From Leifsonia sp. SCN 70-46 (GTDB lineage Bacteria; Actinomycetota; Actinomycetes; Actinomycetales; Microbacteriaceae), in NCBI GenBank assembly GCA_001725325.1, contig MEFY01000002.1:1429559-1493558 (forward strand): a DNA stretch of 64,000 nt, read 5' to 3'. Numbering within the stretch: position 1 is the first letter of the stretch; the number at the start of each line of letters is the position of its first letter. Both the position numbers and the translations under genes were made by a program. A model generated the notes under the pieces. It saw only the letters and a program-made list of their open reading frames with translations, did not search any database and was not told the origin of the DNA. Positions 18,232 through 27,280 of the stretch are shown here, piece by piece.

Positions 18232-19532
18232 GGCGCCTCGGCCGGCTCGTCGGCGCTCGGCATCGCCTCGAAGGCCCGCCGCCAGCTGAGCTCCTGCGCG
18301 GCCTTGACCGTGCACACGACGAACATGAGCCAGCCGTACTCGACGAGCATGGAGCTCTCGGCGAGGGAGGTGAGGATGAGCGCGACGAGCACGAGCGCCG
18401 GCCACGTGAACACCGTGCTCCGGCGCCGGCCCGCGAGCAGCCACGACCGCGTGAACGTCAGGAGCACGAGCCCTACGAAGATCACGAGCCCGATCGCGCC
18501 CAGCTGGAACAGCACGTCGAGGTAGGCGTTGACCGCCGACGTGGGCTCGCGCTCTCCCGCGATCGTGAAGATGGGGAACGGCAGCACATCGGGCCGCCAG
18601 TAGCCCACCCAGCCCCAGCCCTCGAGCGGGTTCTGCGGCACATAGGCGAGGATGCGCCGCCACAGCGCGAGCCGGTACGACAGGTCGCTGTTGGCGCTGA
18701 ACAGCGCGATGAGCGGGGAGCGCACGAGCCAGGCGGCTATCGCGAGCACGATCGCCGCGGCGAGCAGCGCGAGCTGCCAGAACCGCCGGCGCTCGGGGGA
18801 GATGCGGCGCAGCAGGTAGAGCGCGGCGACGGCGAGGCACACCGCGACGAACACCGCGCTCACGACGGGCGAGCGCGAGAGCAGCACTCCCGCCGCGCCG
18901 AGCACGAGCGAGCCGATGCCGAGCTGGCGGCTCACGGATCGGGTGCGCAGCTCGGTGCCGAACGTGATGACCGCGAGCAGCGCGAGCAGTCCGAGCTGGT
19001 TGCGGCTGCCCATGATCCCCTGGATCGGCCCGAACTCGGCGAGGTCGCCCTGGATGTCGAGGAACGGCAGGGGCATGTCGATGAGCACGCCCGACAGGAT
19101 CTCGAGCGCGAGCGACACCACGAGCGCGGCCCGGAACACGTCGCCGAACGCGCGGACGATCTGGATCGTGTCACGCACGAGCGAGATGCCGATGCCGATG
19201 GCCGTGAACGCCAGGAGGTAGGCGACGCCCGTGACGGTCGCGCCGCGGTAGTTGCTGAACACAACCGACACGCTCGCCCAGCCCACGAAGGCGACGAGCG
19301 AGACGGGCAGGATCGCGAGCCAGCGGAACTCCCGGCGGCGCACCCACGCGAGGCCCGCGAACAGGGCGACGAGCACCACGAGCATCGCGACGAGGCCCGC
19401 CCAGCCGACCAGGCGCACGATGAGCTGCGCGCCCACGGCGACACCGACGGCGGTGACCGAGACGACGCCGGCGAAGCGCGGGGAGTCGAGGATCGAGCGC
19501 GCGAGGGCGATCGCTGCGGGCGGGGTCGTCAC
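18228..19532 (-). CDS. O-antigen polymerase/ligase-like membrane protein (Wzy/WaaL family), copy 2
   Basis: A 434-residue protein with roughly 10-12 hydrophobic helices. It has the ligase/polymerase pattern: LVFLGS-like cytoplasmic turns, a large loop with LWRRILAYVPQNPLEGWGWV, and EPTSAVNAYLDVLFQLGAIG. GWGWV followed by an N/H-xxxLD-LxQLG segment is the Wzy_C-type signature. The start is GTG 19532, overlapping the upstream gene as GTGA; the long track ORF is an extension through that gene in another frame. It is paralogous to the upstream protein. Polymerase and ligase roles cannot be told apart from sequence alone. Confidence 0.8.
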   Translation of the reverse strand: MTTPPAAIALARSILDSPRFAGVVSVTAVGVAVGAQLIVRLVGWAGLVAMLVVLVALFAGLAWVRRREFRWLAILPVSLVAFVGWASVSVVFSNYRGATVTGVAYLLAFTAIGIGISLVRDTIQIVRAFGDVFRAALVVSLALEILSGVLIDMPLPFLDIQGDLAEFGPIQGIMGSRNQLGLLALLAVITFGTELRTRSVSRQLGIGSLVLGAAGVLLSRSPVVSAVFVAVCLAVAALYLLRRISPERRRFWQLALLAAAIVLAIAAWLVRSPLIALFSANSDLSYRLALWRRILAYVPQNPLEGWGWVGYWRPDVLPFPIFTIAGEREPTSAVNAYLDVLFQLGAIGLVIFVGLVLLTFTRSWLLAGRRRSTVFTWPALVLVALILTSLAESSMLVEYGWLMFVVCTVKAAQELSWRRAFEAMPSADEPAEAP

Positions 19533-20854
19533 CGGGACACGGGCTCCTCGCGCTCGCCGACCTTGGTCTTGACGGCGATGACCGTGAGCAGGAACATGCC
19601 GTACTCGACGATGAGCTTGCTCTCGGCGACGCTCTGCACGAGCAGGGCCACGAGGATGAGCAGGGGCAGCAGGGCCACGACACGGAACGGGCCCGGCTCG
19701 CCCGGCGCCGTCTGCGGCCGGTCGACGGCGTACGACCACGCGCGCACGAACGTCGAGAGCACGAGCGCGCCGAAGACGACGAGGCCCACGATGCCCAGCT
19801 GCAACCACACGTCGAGCCACGCGTCGTGCGCGTGGAGCTGCCGCACGCCGTTGTTCGCGGCGAGGGTGTCGAACGGCTTGACCCACGGTGCCCAGTAGCT
19901 CACCCAGCCCCAGCCGAAGACGGGCCGCTCCTGTGCGAGGGCGATGACGTCGTGCCAGATCTGGCCGCGGTTGGTGAGATCCGCCGACTTGCCGAGGATC
20001 TTGAGGATGATCGGGAAGAACGCGACCGCCGCGGCGGCGACCGCGAGCGCGGCGGCGCCGATGACGCCGTACGCGATGCCGCGCGCCCGGGGAGTCCTCG
20101 TGGCGCGCACGAGCAGCACGGCCGCGAGCACGCCCGCGACGACGACGGCGCCCACGATGTTGGTCGCCGCGCGCGAGAGCACGAAGAGCACCACCGCGAC
20201 GGCGAGCCACGGCAGCGTCCAGCGCTTGCGGTACGTCTTGTCGAAGAGCTGCACCCCGAAGACGATGATGCCGAGCAGGGCGACCATCGACAGCAGCACG
20301 GAGTTGCCGAGCACGCCCTGGATCTTGCCGTCGACGAAGAGCACGTCGCGCGACCAGAACCACATGAGGGGGATCTTGTCCGGCAGGTTCGCGTAGTCGA
20401 CGCCCGGCTGTGCGACGAGCGGCAGCACGGGGTGGCGGATGATGAGCGATACGAACAGCTCGAAGAGCACCGACAGGCCGAGGATGAGCCGCAGCGCGAT
20501 CCCGAGCCCGCGGAGGATCGCCGTCCACGCGTACGTGACCGCCACGGCGATGCCGCCCGCGACCGTGAGCCACGTCGAGAGCACCCCGAGGGCGGAGGCG
20601 CCCGGGTAGAACGACCACGCGATCGACGCGGCGGAGAGCACGAGGAACGCGAGCAGCGGGTACGGCAGCGAGCCGAACCGCCAGCGCCCGCGCTGCACGA
20701 CGAGGATCGCGACCGACGCGGCCCCGAGCAGGGCCACGAGCACGATCCAGCCCACCCAGCCGATCGTGTACCGCACAGTGTCGCCCGCGAGGAGCGTGAA
20801 CAGCACGACCACCAGGAAGGCGGTGCGCGCCCGGCGGTTCTCGATCAGTCGCAT
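19529..20854 (-). CDS. O-antigen polymerase/ligase-like membrane protein (Wzy/WaaL family), copy 1
   Basis: A 441-residue polytopic membrane protein starting MRLIENRRARTAFLVVVLF. The signature loop reads IWHDVIALAQERPVFGWGWVS and then LHAHDAWLDVWLQLGIVGLVV, the usual Wzy_C/WaaL pattern. The downstream copy shares the same layout and the closing phrase ESKLIVEYG/ESSMLVEYG, so the pair arose by duplication. One copy could polymerise repeat units and the other could ligate glycan to the wall or a lipid; this is inference. It is divergent from the acyltransferase gene. Confidence 0.8.
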   Translation of the reverse strand: MRLIENRRARTAFLVVVLFTLLAGDTVRYTIGWVGWIVLVALLGAASVAILVVQRGRWRFGSLPYPLLAFLVLSAASIAWSFYPGASALGVLSTWLTVAGGIAVAVTYAWTAILRGLGIALRLILGLSVLFELFVSLIIRHPVLPLVAQPGVDYANLPDKIPLMWFWSRDVLFVDGKIQGVLGNSVLLSMVALLGIIVFGVQLFDKTYRKRWTLPWLAVAVVLFVLSRAATNIVGAVVVAGVLAAVLLVRATRTPRARGIAYGVIGAAALAVAAAAVAFFPIILKILGKSADLTNRGQIWHDVIALAQERPVFGWGWVSYWAPWVKPFDTLAANNGVRQLHAHDAWLDVWLQLGIVGLVVFGALVLSTFVRAWSYAVDRPQTAPGEPGPFRVVALLPLLILVALLVQSVAESKLIVEYGMFLLTVIAVKTKVGEREEPVSR

Positions 20855-20947
20855 GACGTAAGGCTAGACGAGCGAGCGGCGTTAGACTTCTGTCTTCCGG
20901 GCGCTGCACCCACCCTCGCAGGAGTTCCGTGGCGAGAGGAGACGGTC

Positions 20948-22981
20948 ATAGAAGCGCGCGGCCATGGCCAGAGTTTCCGCCCTGAGGTGCAGGCTCTGAG
21001 AGCCCTCGCCGTGGGAATGGTGCTCATCTTCCACCTCAAGCCCGGCCTTCTCCCCGGCGGGTACGTGGGCGTCGACATCTTCTTCGTGATCTCGGGCTTC
21101 CTCATCACGGGCCAGCTCGTCAACGAGGTCACGCGCACCGGCTCGGTCAGGATCCTGCAGTTCTGGGGGCGCCGGGCACGCCGGCTGCTGCCCGCCGCCT
21201 TCGTCGTGCTTCTCGCCTCGGCGGCCCTCACGCTGCTCATCGTGCCTGCTCAGCTCTGGCGGCAGTTCCTCGGGCAGATCATCGCATCGTCCGTGTACGT
21301 GCAGAACTGGGTTCTCGCCGCGAACTCCGTCGACTACCTGGCTTCGGTGGAGCAGCCGTCGATCGTCCAGCACTTCTGGTCGCTGTCGGTCGAGGAGCAG
21401 TTCTACATCGTGGTGCCCGTGCTGCTCGGCATCCTCGTCGTCGTCCTGCGCCGCCGGCTGCGCATCACGCGGGCGCGTCTGGGGATGCTCTTCGCGGGAA
21501 TCGCCGTCGTGAGCTTCGCCTACTCGGTGTACCTCACCCACGCGCAGCCGACCATCGCCTACTTCGCCACCACCACGAGGGCCTGGGAGTTCGCGGCGGG
21601 CGGGATCCTCGCGTGCGTGACCTTCTCGGCGCCCCGGTGGGTGCGCGCCCTCGCGTCGTGGGGTGGCCTTGCCGCCATGGTGGTCTCGGCCCTGGTGTTC
21701 GACAGCGACACGGCCTTCCCGGGGTTCGCCGCGGTGCTGCCGGTGCTCGGGGCTGCCGCGGTCATCTGGGCGGGCGATGTGCGGGGCGCGCTCGGCACGG
21801 GATCGATCGCGGCGCTGCGTCCCGTCCAGTACGCCGGCGACATCTCGTACTCCGTCTATTTGTGGCACTGGCCCCTCATCGTCGTGTTCCCGTTCGCCTT
21901 CGGGACGCTCTCCTGGCCTGGCGTCCTGGCGATCGTCGTCGTCACGGTCGTCCTCGCCGCGCTCACGAAGCGGTTCGTCGAAGACCCGCTGCGCCGTCCG
22001 GAGCTGTGGGGCACGCGCATCTGGCCGAGCTTCGCCATGGCGATGGCCGGCGCCCTCGTCGTGTCGACCGTCGCGGGGGCGGGGATCGTCTCCCTCGACC
22101 TGAAGGCCGCCGCGTTCACGCAGGGGATGGCGGCGGCCAAGGAGGCGGACCCGGACTGCTGGGGTGGCGCATCGCTCGCCAACAAGTGCACCGTCGACCC
22201 GACGCCGCCGCTCGATCCGGCGTTCGCCCAGCAGGACCGCCCCGCCGTGGTGGGGGAGAACTGCGCGGAGGGCGTGCTCCTCGACACCGTGGGCGACTCC
22301 TTGGAGTGCGCGTACGGCGACACGGACAGCCAGACGACTGTCGTGCTCGTGGGGGATTCCCACGCAAGCCAGTGGATGCCGGCGCTCGACGCGCTGGGCC
22401 GGGCGGACGGGTGGCGGCTCGTGACCCTGGTGCGCTCGAGCTGCCCCTTCGGCGGCATGCCGTACGACGCCAAGGCGGTCTCGCCTACGGGATGCACCCA
22501 GTGGCGCGAGCTCGCGCTCGACCGGGTGCTCGAGCTGCATCCCGAGCGGGTGATCGTGGGAGGCCTCGCGGCGGACGGCTACGAGCTGCTCGACTACTCG
22601 CTCGGCACCCCCGAACAGCAGGTCGCGGGGTACGGGGACTACTTGCGGAGGATCGTCGCGTCGGGCATCTCGGCCACTGTGATGCGTGACACGCCCTACC
22701 TCCCCGTCGCACCGCCCGACTGCCTCTCCGAGTCAGAGCCGTCGGAGTGCACCTACTCCCGCGCGACCGTCCTCGACGACCGGCCCGACTCCCTGCTCGA
22801 GGCGGCCCGGGCCGTCGAGGGGGTGCAGGTCGTCGACCTGGACGACCTCCTGTGCGCCCCGACGACCTGCGCGAGCGTGGTGGGCGGTCTCATCGTCTAC
22901 TCAGACCGCCACCACATGACGGCCACGTTCGCCACCTCGCTCGAGCCGTTCGTCCGCACGGCGCTCGGCGCGATCCGCTGA
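20948..22981 (+). CDS. OafA-type membrane acyltransferase with C-terminal SGNH domain; start codon unclear
   Basis: About 677 residues. The N-terminal acyltransferase-3 domain begins FRPEVQALRALAVGMVLIFH and includes GGYVGVDIFFVISGFLITG and HFWSLSVEEQFY, with about ten helices to residue ~380. The extracytoplasmic SGNH domain has VVLVGDSHASQWMPAL and a late SDRHHMTA. Such proteins O-acylate surface glycans. No ATG, GTG, TTG or CTG lies in frame between the divergent gene and the conserved FRPEVQ motif. I place the start at ATA 20948, which has GAGGAG six bases upstream. GTG 20929 has GGAG but is in another frame and stops after 18 codons. GTG 20987 would cut into the motif. A TAGACT -10-like box lies at 20883. 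Confidence 0.75.
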   Translation: MEARGHGQSFRPEVQALRALAVGMVLIFHLKPGLLPGGYVGVDIFFVISGFLITGQLVNEVTRTGSVRILQFWGRRARRLLPAAFVVLLASAALTLLIVPAQLWRQFLGQIIASSVYVQNWVLAANSVDYLASVEQPSIVQHFWSLSVEEQFYIVVPVLLGILVVVLRRRLRITRARLGMLFAGIAVVSFAYSVYLTHAQPTIAYFATTTRAWEFAAGGILACVTFSAPRWVRALASWGGLAAMVVSALVFDSDTAFPGFAAVLPVLGAAAVIWAGDVRGALGTGSIAALRPVQYAGDISYSVYLWHWPLIVVFPFAFGTLSWPGVLAIVVVTVVLAALTKRFVEDPLRRPELWGTRIWPSFAMAMAGALVVSTVAGAGIVSLDLKAAAFTQGMAAAKEADPDCWGGASLANKCTVDPTPPLDPAFAQQDRPAVVGENCAEGVLLDTVGDSLECAYGDTDSQTTVVLVGDSHASQWMPALDALGRADGWRLVTLVRSSCPFGGMPYDAKAVSPTGCTQWRELALDRVLELHPERVIVGGLAADGYELLDYSLGTPEQQVAGYGDYLRRIVASGISATVMRDTPYLPVAPPDCLSESEPSECTYSRATVLDDRPDSLLEAARAVEGVQVVDLDDLLCAPTTCASVVGGLIVYSDRHHMTATFATSLEPFVRTALGAIR

Positions 22982-22984
22982 GGC

Positions 22985-24169
22985 CTAGACGAACGCGGCC
23001 TTGCCCGTGATCGCGCGCCCGACGATGAGCGTGTTCATCTCGCGCGTGCCCTCGTACGAGTAGATCGCCTCCGCGTCGGCGAAGAACTTGATGACGCCGT
23101 AGTCCATGACGATGCCGTTGCCGCCGAACAGCTCGCGGCACCAGGCGACGGTCTCGCGCATCCTGCTCGTCGTGTACTCCTTGGCGAGCGCGGAGTGCTC
23201 GTCCTTCTGGATGCCCTCGTCGAGCATCTCGGAGACGCGCGTGACGAGGCCGATCGACGACGTGATGTTGCCGAGGCTCTTCGCGAGCAGCTCCTGCACG
23301 AGCTGGTGGCTGCCGATGGGCTTGCCGAACTGCACGCGCTCCTTCGCGTACGCGACCGCCGCCTCGTACGCGCCGATCGAGTTGCCCACGGCCGCCCACG
23401 CGACCTCGGCGCGCGTGAGGCGCAGCACCGCTGCGGTCTCGCGGAAGCTCTGCGACTTCTGCAGGCGGTTGGCCCCGGGCACGACGACATCCTTGAGCAC
23501 GATGTCGGCGTTCTGCACGATGCGCAGCGCCTGCTTGTTCTCGATGCGCTTGGCCGAGTAGCCGGGGGTCGAGGTCGGCACGATGAAGCCCTTGACCTGG
23601 TTGTCCTCCTCGTCGCGCGCCCAGATGATCGTGACGTCGCTGATGGAGCCGTTGCCGATCCAGCGCTTGGCGCCGTTGATCACCCAGGTGTCGCCGTCAC
23701 GCCGGGCGACGGTCTGCAGGCCCTGCGCGGTGTCGGAGCCCGAGAGGGGCTCGGTGAGTCCGAAGGCGCCCAGGAGCTCGCCGCTCGCGAACTTCGGCAG
23801 CCACTCCGCGCGTTGCTCGGGCGAGCCGGCGACGGCGATCGAGCCCATCACGAGGCCGTTCTGCATGCCGACGAGCGTCGCGACCGACGCGTCGACGCGC
23901 GCGAGCTCGAGCGCCACCCAGCCGCGGAACACCGCGCTGTTCGGGAACTGCTGCGTCTCCTCCCACGGCTGGCCGAAGAGGCCCAGCTCGGCGAGGCCCT
24001 TGACGACCACGTCGCGGTCGAAGAACTCGGCCTTGGCCCACAGGTCGTTGGCGACGGGCCGCACCTTCTCGTCGAGGAAGGCGCGCAGGCGGACGATGAG
24101 GTCCTTCTCCTGGTCGGTGAGCTTGTTCTCGAATCCGTAGAAATCGGCGCTGATGGTCTCGAAAGTCAT
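22985..24169 (-). CDS. Acyl-CoA dehydrogenase (glutaryl-CoA dehydrogenase-like)
   Basis: A 394-residue FAD-dependent acyl-CoA dehydrogenase. AFGLTEPLSGSDTAQGLQT is the flavin/substrate loop, INGAKRWIGNGSISDV follows, and YEGTREMNTLIVGRAITG near the C terminus contains the Glu that acts as catalytic base in the glutaryl-CoA/short-chain branch. The phrase FRGWVALELARVDASVATLVG also fits that branch. It stands alone with no visible beta-oxidation partners. A TTGG-N9-CCAA element lies upstream between it and manA. Substrate (glutaryl-CoA versus another short acyl-CoA) is unproven. Confidence 0.85.
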   Translation of the reverse strand: MTFETISADFYGFENKLTDQEKDLIVRLRAFLDEKVRPVANDLWAKAEFFDRDVVVKGLAELGLFGQPWEETQQFPNSAVFRGWVALELARVDASVATLVGMQNGLVMGSIAVAGSPEQRAEWLPKFASGELLGAFGLTEPLSGSDTAQGLQTVARRDGDTWVINGAKRWIGNGSISDVTIIWARDEEDNQVKGFIVPTSTPGYSAKRIENKQALRIVQNADIVLKDVVVPGANRLQKSQSFRETAAVLRLTRAEVAWAAVGNSIGAYEAAVAYAKERVQFGKPIGSHQLVQELLAKSLGNITSSIGLVTRVSEMLDEGIQKDEHSALAKEYTTSRMRETVAWCRELFGGNGIVMDYGVIKFFADAEAIYSYEGTREMNTLIVGRAITGKAAFV

Positions 24170-24209
24170 GCTCGAACTGTATGGCCCTCACCACGGGGCT
24201 TCCAGACCG

Positions 24210-24226
24210 TTGGTACTTTGGTCCAA
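24210..24226. promoter_or_regulatory. TTGG-N9-CCAA inverted repeat between acyl-CoA dehydrogenase and manA
   Basis: TTGGTACTTTGGTCCAA has TTGG/CCAA outer arms and an inner TTGGTCCAA palindrome. It sits in the 79-bp divergent gap, where an operator for either gene would be expected. No cognate regulator is adjacent. Confidence 0.35.
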
Positions 24227-24248
24227 TCCGTTCCAGAAGGGCCCAGCC

Positions 24249-25337
24249 GTGTTTGTAGGCATCACCAATACCCCGCGCGACTACGCGTGGGGCTCGACGG
24301 GGGAGATCTCCGCGCTGCTCGGTCTCGAGGAGCGCCACCGGACAGAGGCCGAGCTGTGGCTCGGCGCGCACGCCGGGTCGCCCAGCCGCGTCGTCGGCGA
24401 GGATGCCACGCTCCTCGACATCGTCGACGGACGGCTCCCGTTCCTGCTCAAGGTGCTCGCGGCCGGCTCCCCGCTGTCGCTGCAGGCGCACCCGACGATG
24501 GCCCAGGCGCAGGAGGGCTTCGCGCGCGAGAACGCGCTGGGCATCCCGCTCGACGCGGCCGAGCGCAACTACAAGGACGCGTTCCACAAGCCCGAGCTCA
24601 TCTACGCGCTGAGCGACGAGTTCGACGCGCTGTGCGGGTTCCGCTCCGCCGACTCGCTGCGCGCGATCCTCGACCGCCTCGGCGTCTCGATCGGCCTGCT
24701 CACCGACGACGCGTCGCTGCGCGGGGTCTTCGAGTGGCTCATCACGCGCGGCCCCGGCGTCGACGAGCTCGTCTCCGACGTCGTCGCGCGCGCCGACGGC
24801 AGCACGCCCGAGCTCGACACCGTGCGGCTGCTCGCGGAGGCCTACCCCGGCGACCCGGGCATCGTCATCTCGCTCATGCTCAACCGCGTGACGCTCGCGA
24901 GGGGCGAGGTGCTGTACCTGCCCGCCGGCAACATCCACGCCTACCTGCGCGGCGTCGGCATCGAGCTCATGTCCAGCTCGGACAACGTGCTGCGCGGGGG
25001 GCTCACCCCGAAGCACATCGACGTGCCCGAGCTGCTGTCGGTGCTCGACTTCCGGCCCGTCGCCGTGCCGTACCTGGCCGCCGAGCATCCCTCGCCCACC
25101 GTCGAGGTCTTCCGCCCTGACGTGCCCGACTTCGTGCTCGCGGTGATCGAGGACGAGGGCTCGTACGAGCTCACGGGCCCCGCGATCGCGCTGTGCACCG
25201 ACGGCGACCTCGAGGTGGTCGGGGCGCACGGGGCGTACAACCTCTCGCGGGGCGATGCGGTGTACATCACCGGGGACGAGGGTGCGCTGTCGTTCGCGGG
25301 GCTCGGCACGGTCTTCCTCGCGACCACGGGCGGCTGA
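24249..25337 (+). CDS. manA: Mannose-6-phosphate isomerase, class I
   Basis: A 362-residue zinc-dependent isomerase interconverting fructose-6-phosphate and mannose-6-phosphate. FLLKVLAAGSPLSLQAHP carries the Gln and His zinc ligands, KPELIYAL the Glu-containing KPE motif, and YLPAGNIHAYLRGVGIELM the second His region. The GTG at 24249 is preceded by AGAAGG at a suitable distance and starts directly with the VGITNTPRDYAWGS strand typical of the family. It heads a short run with two GDP-mannose dehydratase-like genes, so its mannose-6-phosphate probably feeds GDP-mannose. Confidence 0.92.
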   Translation: MFVGITNTPRDYAWGSTGEISALLGLEERHRTEAELWLGAHAGSPSRVVGEDATLLDIVDGRLPFLLKVLAAGSPLSLQAHPTMAQAQEGFARENALGIPLDAAERNYKDAFHKPELIYALSDEFDALCGFRSADSLRAILDRLGVSIGLLTDDASLRGVFEWLITRGPGVDELVSDVVARADGSTPELDTVRLLAEAYPGDPGIVISLMLNRVTLARGEVLYLPAGNIHAYLRGVGIELMSSSDNVLRGGLTPKHIDVPELLSVLDFRPVAVPYLAAEHPSPTVEVFRPDVPDFVLAVIEDEGSYELTGPAIALCTDGDLEVVGAHGAYNLSRGDAVYITGDEGALSFAGLGTVFLATTGG

Positions 25338-25358
25338 CGTCCAGTACCGTTGGGTCAC

Positions 25359-26348
25359 ATGACTCGCGCACTCATCACCGGTATCACGGGACAGGACGGC
25401 CTCTACCTCGCCGAGCTGCTCCTCTCCAAGGGCTACGAGGTCTACGGCCTCATGCGCGGGCAGAACAACCCCAAGCGCGCCCTGCTCGAGCAGGTGGTCC
25501 CGGGGGTGAAGATCCTCACGGGCGACCTCACCGACCTGTCGAGCCTCATGCGGGCGCTGCGGGCATCCGACCCCGACGAGTTCTACAACCTCGGTGCCAT
25601 CTCGTTCGTCGCCTACTCGTGGGAGAACGCCCACCTCACCACCGAGGTCACGGGCACGGGCGTGCTCAACGCCCTCGAGGCCGTGCGCCTGCACATGGGC
25701 GCCTCGGGCAAGCAGGTGCGGTTCTACCAGGCGTCGAGCTCGGAGATGTTCGGCAAGGTGCAGGCCGTCCCGCAGAACGAGGACACCCTGCTGTGGCCGC
25801 GCTCGCCGTACGGCGTCGCCAAGGTCTACGGCCACTACATGACCATCAACTACCGCGAGTCGTACGGCATGCACGCCTCGTCCGGCGTGCTGTTCAACCA
25901 CGAGTCCCCGCGCCGCGGGCCCGAGTTCGTCACGCGCAAGGTCAGCCAGGCCGTCGCGCGCATCTCGCTCGGCCTGCAGGAGGGCATCGTGCTCGGCAAC
26001 CTCGACGCCAAGCGCGACTGGGGCTTCGCGGGGGACTACGTCGAGGCCATGTGGCTCATGCTGCAGCAGGACGAGGCCGACGACTACGTCATCTCGACGG
26101 GGGAGACCCACACGATCGGCGCGCTGCTCGACGCCGCGTTCGCCGCGGTCGGCATCGACGACTGGAGCGGCCTCGTCACGCAGGACCCGCAGTTCATGCG
26201 TCCCGCCGAGGTCGACCTGCTCGTGGGCGACTCCACGAAGGCGCGCGAGAAGCTCGGCTGGGCGCCCAAGGTCGGCTTCCAGGAGCTCGTCTCGATGATG
26301 GTCGAGTCCGACCTCGCGGAGCAGAAGGCGCTGCACGGCCTCTCATGA
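25359..26348 (+). CDS. gmd: GDP-mannose 4,6-dehydratase
   Basis: A 329-residue SDR enzyme predicted to make GDP-4-keto-6-deoxy-mannose. Rossmann motif TGITGQDGLYLAELLL, catalytic QASSSEMFGK and SPYGVAKVYGHY (Tyr-x3-Lys), and the Gmd-specific LFNHESPRRGPEFVTRKV and LGNLDAKRDWGFAGDYVEAM are all present. ATG 25359 is preferred to TTG 25350. It overlaps a second gmd-like gene by ATGA. No GDP-fucose synthase or Rmd-type reductase is visible in the window. Confidence 0.92.
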   Translation: MTRALITGITGQDGLYLAELLLSKGYEVYGLMRGQNNPKRALLEQVVPGVKILTGDLTDLSSLMRALRASDPDEFYNLGAISFVAYSWENAHLTTEVTGTGVLNALEAVRLHMGASGKQVRFYQASSSEMFGKVQAVPQNEDTLLWPRSPYGVAKVYGHYMTINYRESYGMHASSGVLFNHESPRRGPEFVTRKVSQAVARISLGLQEGIVLGNLDAKRDWGFAGDYVEAMWLMLQQDEADDYVISTGETHTIGALLDAAFAAVGIDDWSGLVTQDPQFMRPAEVDLLVGDSTKAREKLGWAPKVGFQELVSMMVESDLAEQKALHGLS

Positions 26349-27280
26349 CCGTCGCCCTCATCACCGGCGTCACGGGGCAGGACGGCAGCTACCTCGCCGA
26401 GCTGCTCCTCGCCGGCGGGTACGAGGTGCACGGCCTCACGCGCGACCCGGGCGAGCAGGTCACGCCGGGCGTCGTCGCGCACCGCGTCGACCTCGGCGCG
26501 GGCGGCGAGGTCGGCGACGTGCTGCGGTCGGTGCGGCCCGACGAGGTCTACAACCTCGCGGCGGTGAGCTCGGTCTTCCAGTCGTGGCAGGATCCGCTCA
26601 CGACGGGGCGCATCAACGGCCTCGCGGTCGCGGAGATGCTCGCCGCCGTGCGCGAGATCGGCGACGTGCGCTTCGTGCAGGCGTCGAGTGCGGAGATCTT
26701 CGGAGCCGCCGACGAGAGCCCGCAGACGGAGCGCACGGCCATCCGCCCGACCTCACCCTACGGCGCGGCCAAGGCGTACGCCCACGGCCTCGTGGGGGCG
26801 TACCGCGCGGCGGGGATGTTCGCGTCGTCGGTCATCCTCTACAACCACGAGTCGCCGCGTCGCCCCGCGACGTTCGTGACGCGCAAGATCACCCAGGCCG
26901 CCGCACTCATCGCGGCGGGGCGCCAGGAGCGGCTCGAGCTGGGCAACCTCTCCGCCCGCAGGGACTGGGGCTGGGCTCCCGACTACGTCGACGCCCTGCA
27001 CCGCGCCGCCGTCGCCGACGAGCCGGGGGACTTCGTCATTGCGACGGGTGTCGCGCACTCCGTGGAGGACTTCGTGCGCGTGGCCTTCGAGCGCGCGGGC
27101 ATCGCCGACTGGCGCGACCGCATCGACACGTCGGAGGGCCTGCTGCGCCCGGGCGACGCCGCCGAGCAGGCGGGCGACGCGACGCGCGCGCGGACGACGC
27201 TCGGCTGGGCGCCCACGAAGGACTTCGACGACATCGTCGCGTCGATGGTCGACGCCGACCTCGCGCTCGTGCGCGACTAG
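26345..27280 (+). CDS. Second GDP-mannose 4,6-dehydratase-like SDR protein
   Basis: A 311-residue paralog of the preceding Gmd, starting MTVALITGVTGQDGSYLAELLL. It keeps ASSAEIFGAADE, SPYGAAKAYAHG (Tyr-x3-Lys), LYNHESPRRPATFVTRKI and LGNLSARRDWGWAPDYVDAL. These are Gmd-type rather than reductase-type motifs, although a role as the partner 4-reductase cannot be excluded. Compared with copy 1 it is shorter near residues 40-60. It overlaps the upstream gene by 4 nt and shares its TAG with the convergent regulator through CTAG. Confidence 0.82.
   Translation: MTVALITGVTGQDGSYLAELLLAGGYEVHGLTRDPGEQVTPGVVAHRVDLGAGGEVGDVLRSVRPDEVYNLAAVSSVFQSWQDPLTTGRINGLAVAEMLAAVREIGDVRFVQASSAEIFGAADESPQTERTAIRPTSPYGAAKAYAHGLVGAYRAAGMFASSVILYNHESPRRPATFVTRKITQAAALIAAGRQERLELGNLSARRDWGWAPDYVDALHRAAVADEPGDFVIATGVAHSVEDFVRVAFERAGIADWRDRIDTSEGLLRPGDAAEQAGDATRARTTLGWAPTKDFDDIVASMVDADLALVRD

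Noticed and set aside
19826-20947. N-terminal extension of the acyltransferase ORF across the divergent gene
   Set aside because: The first ~370 residues are low-complexity Arg/Asp/His antisense of the Wzy-like gene; the real protein begins near FRPEVQ.
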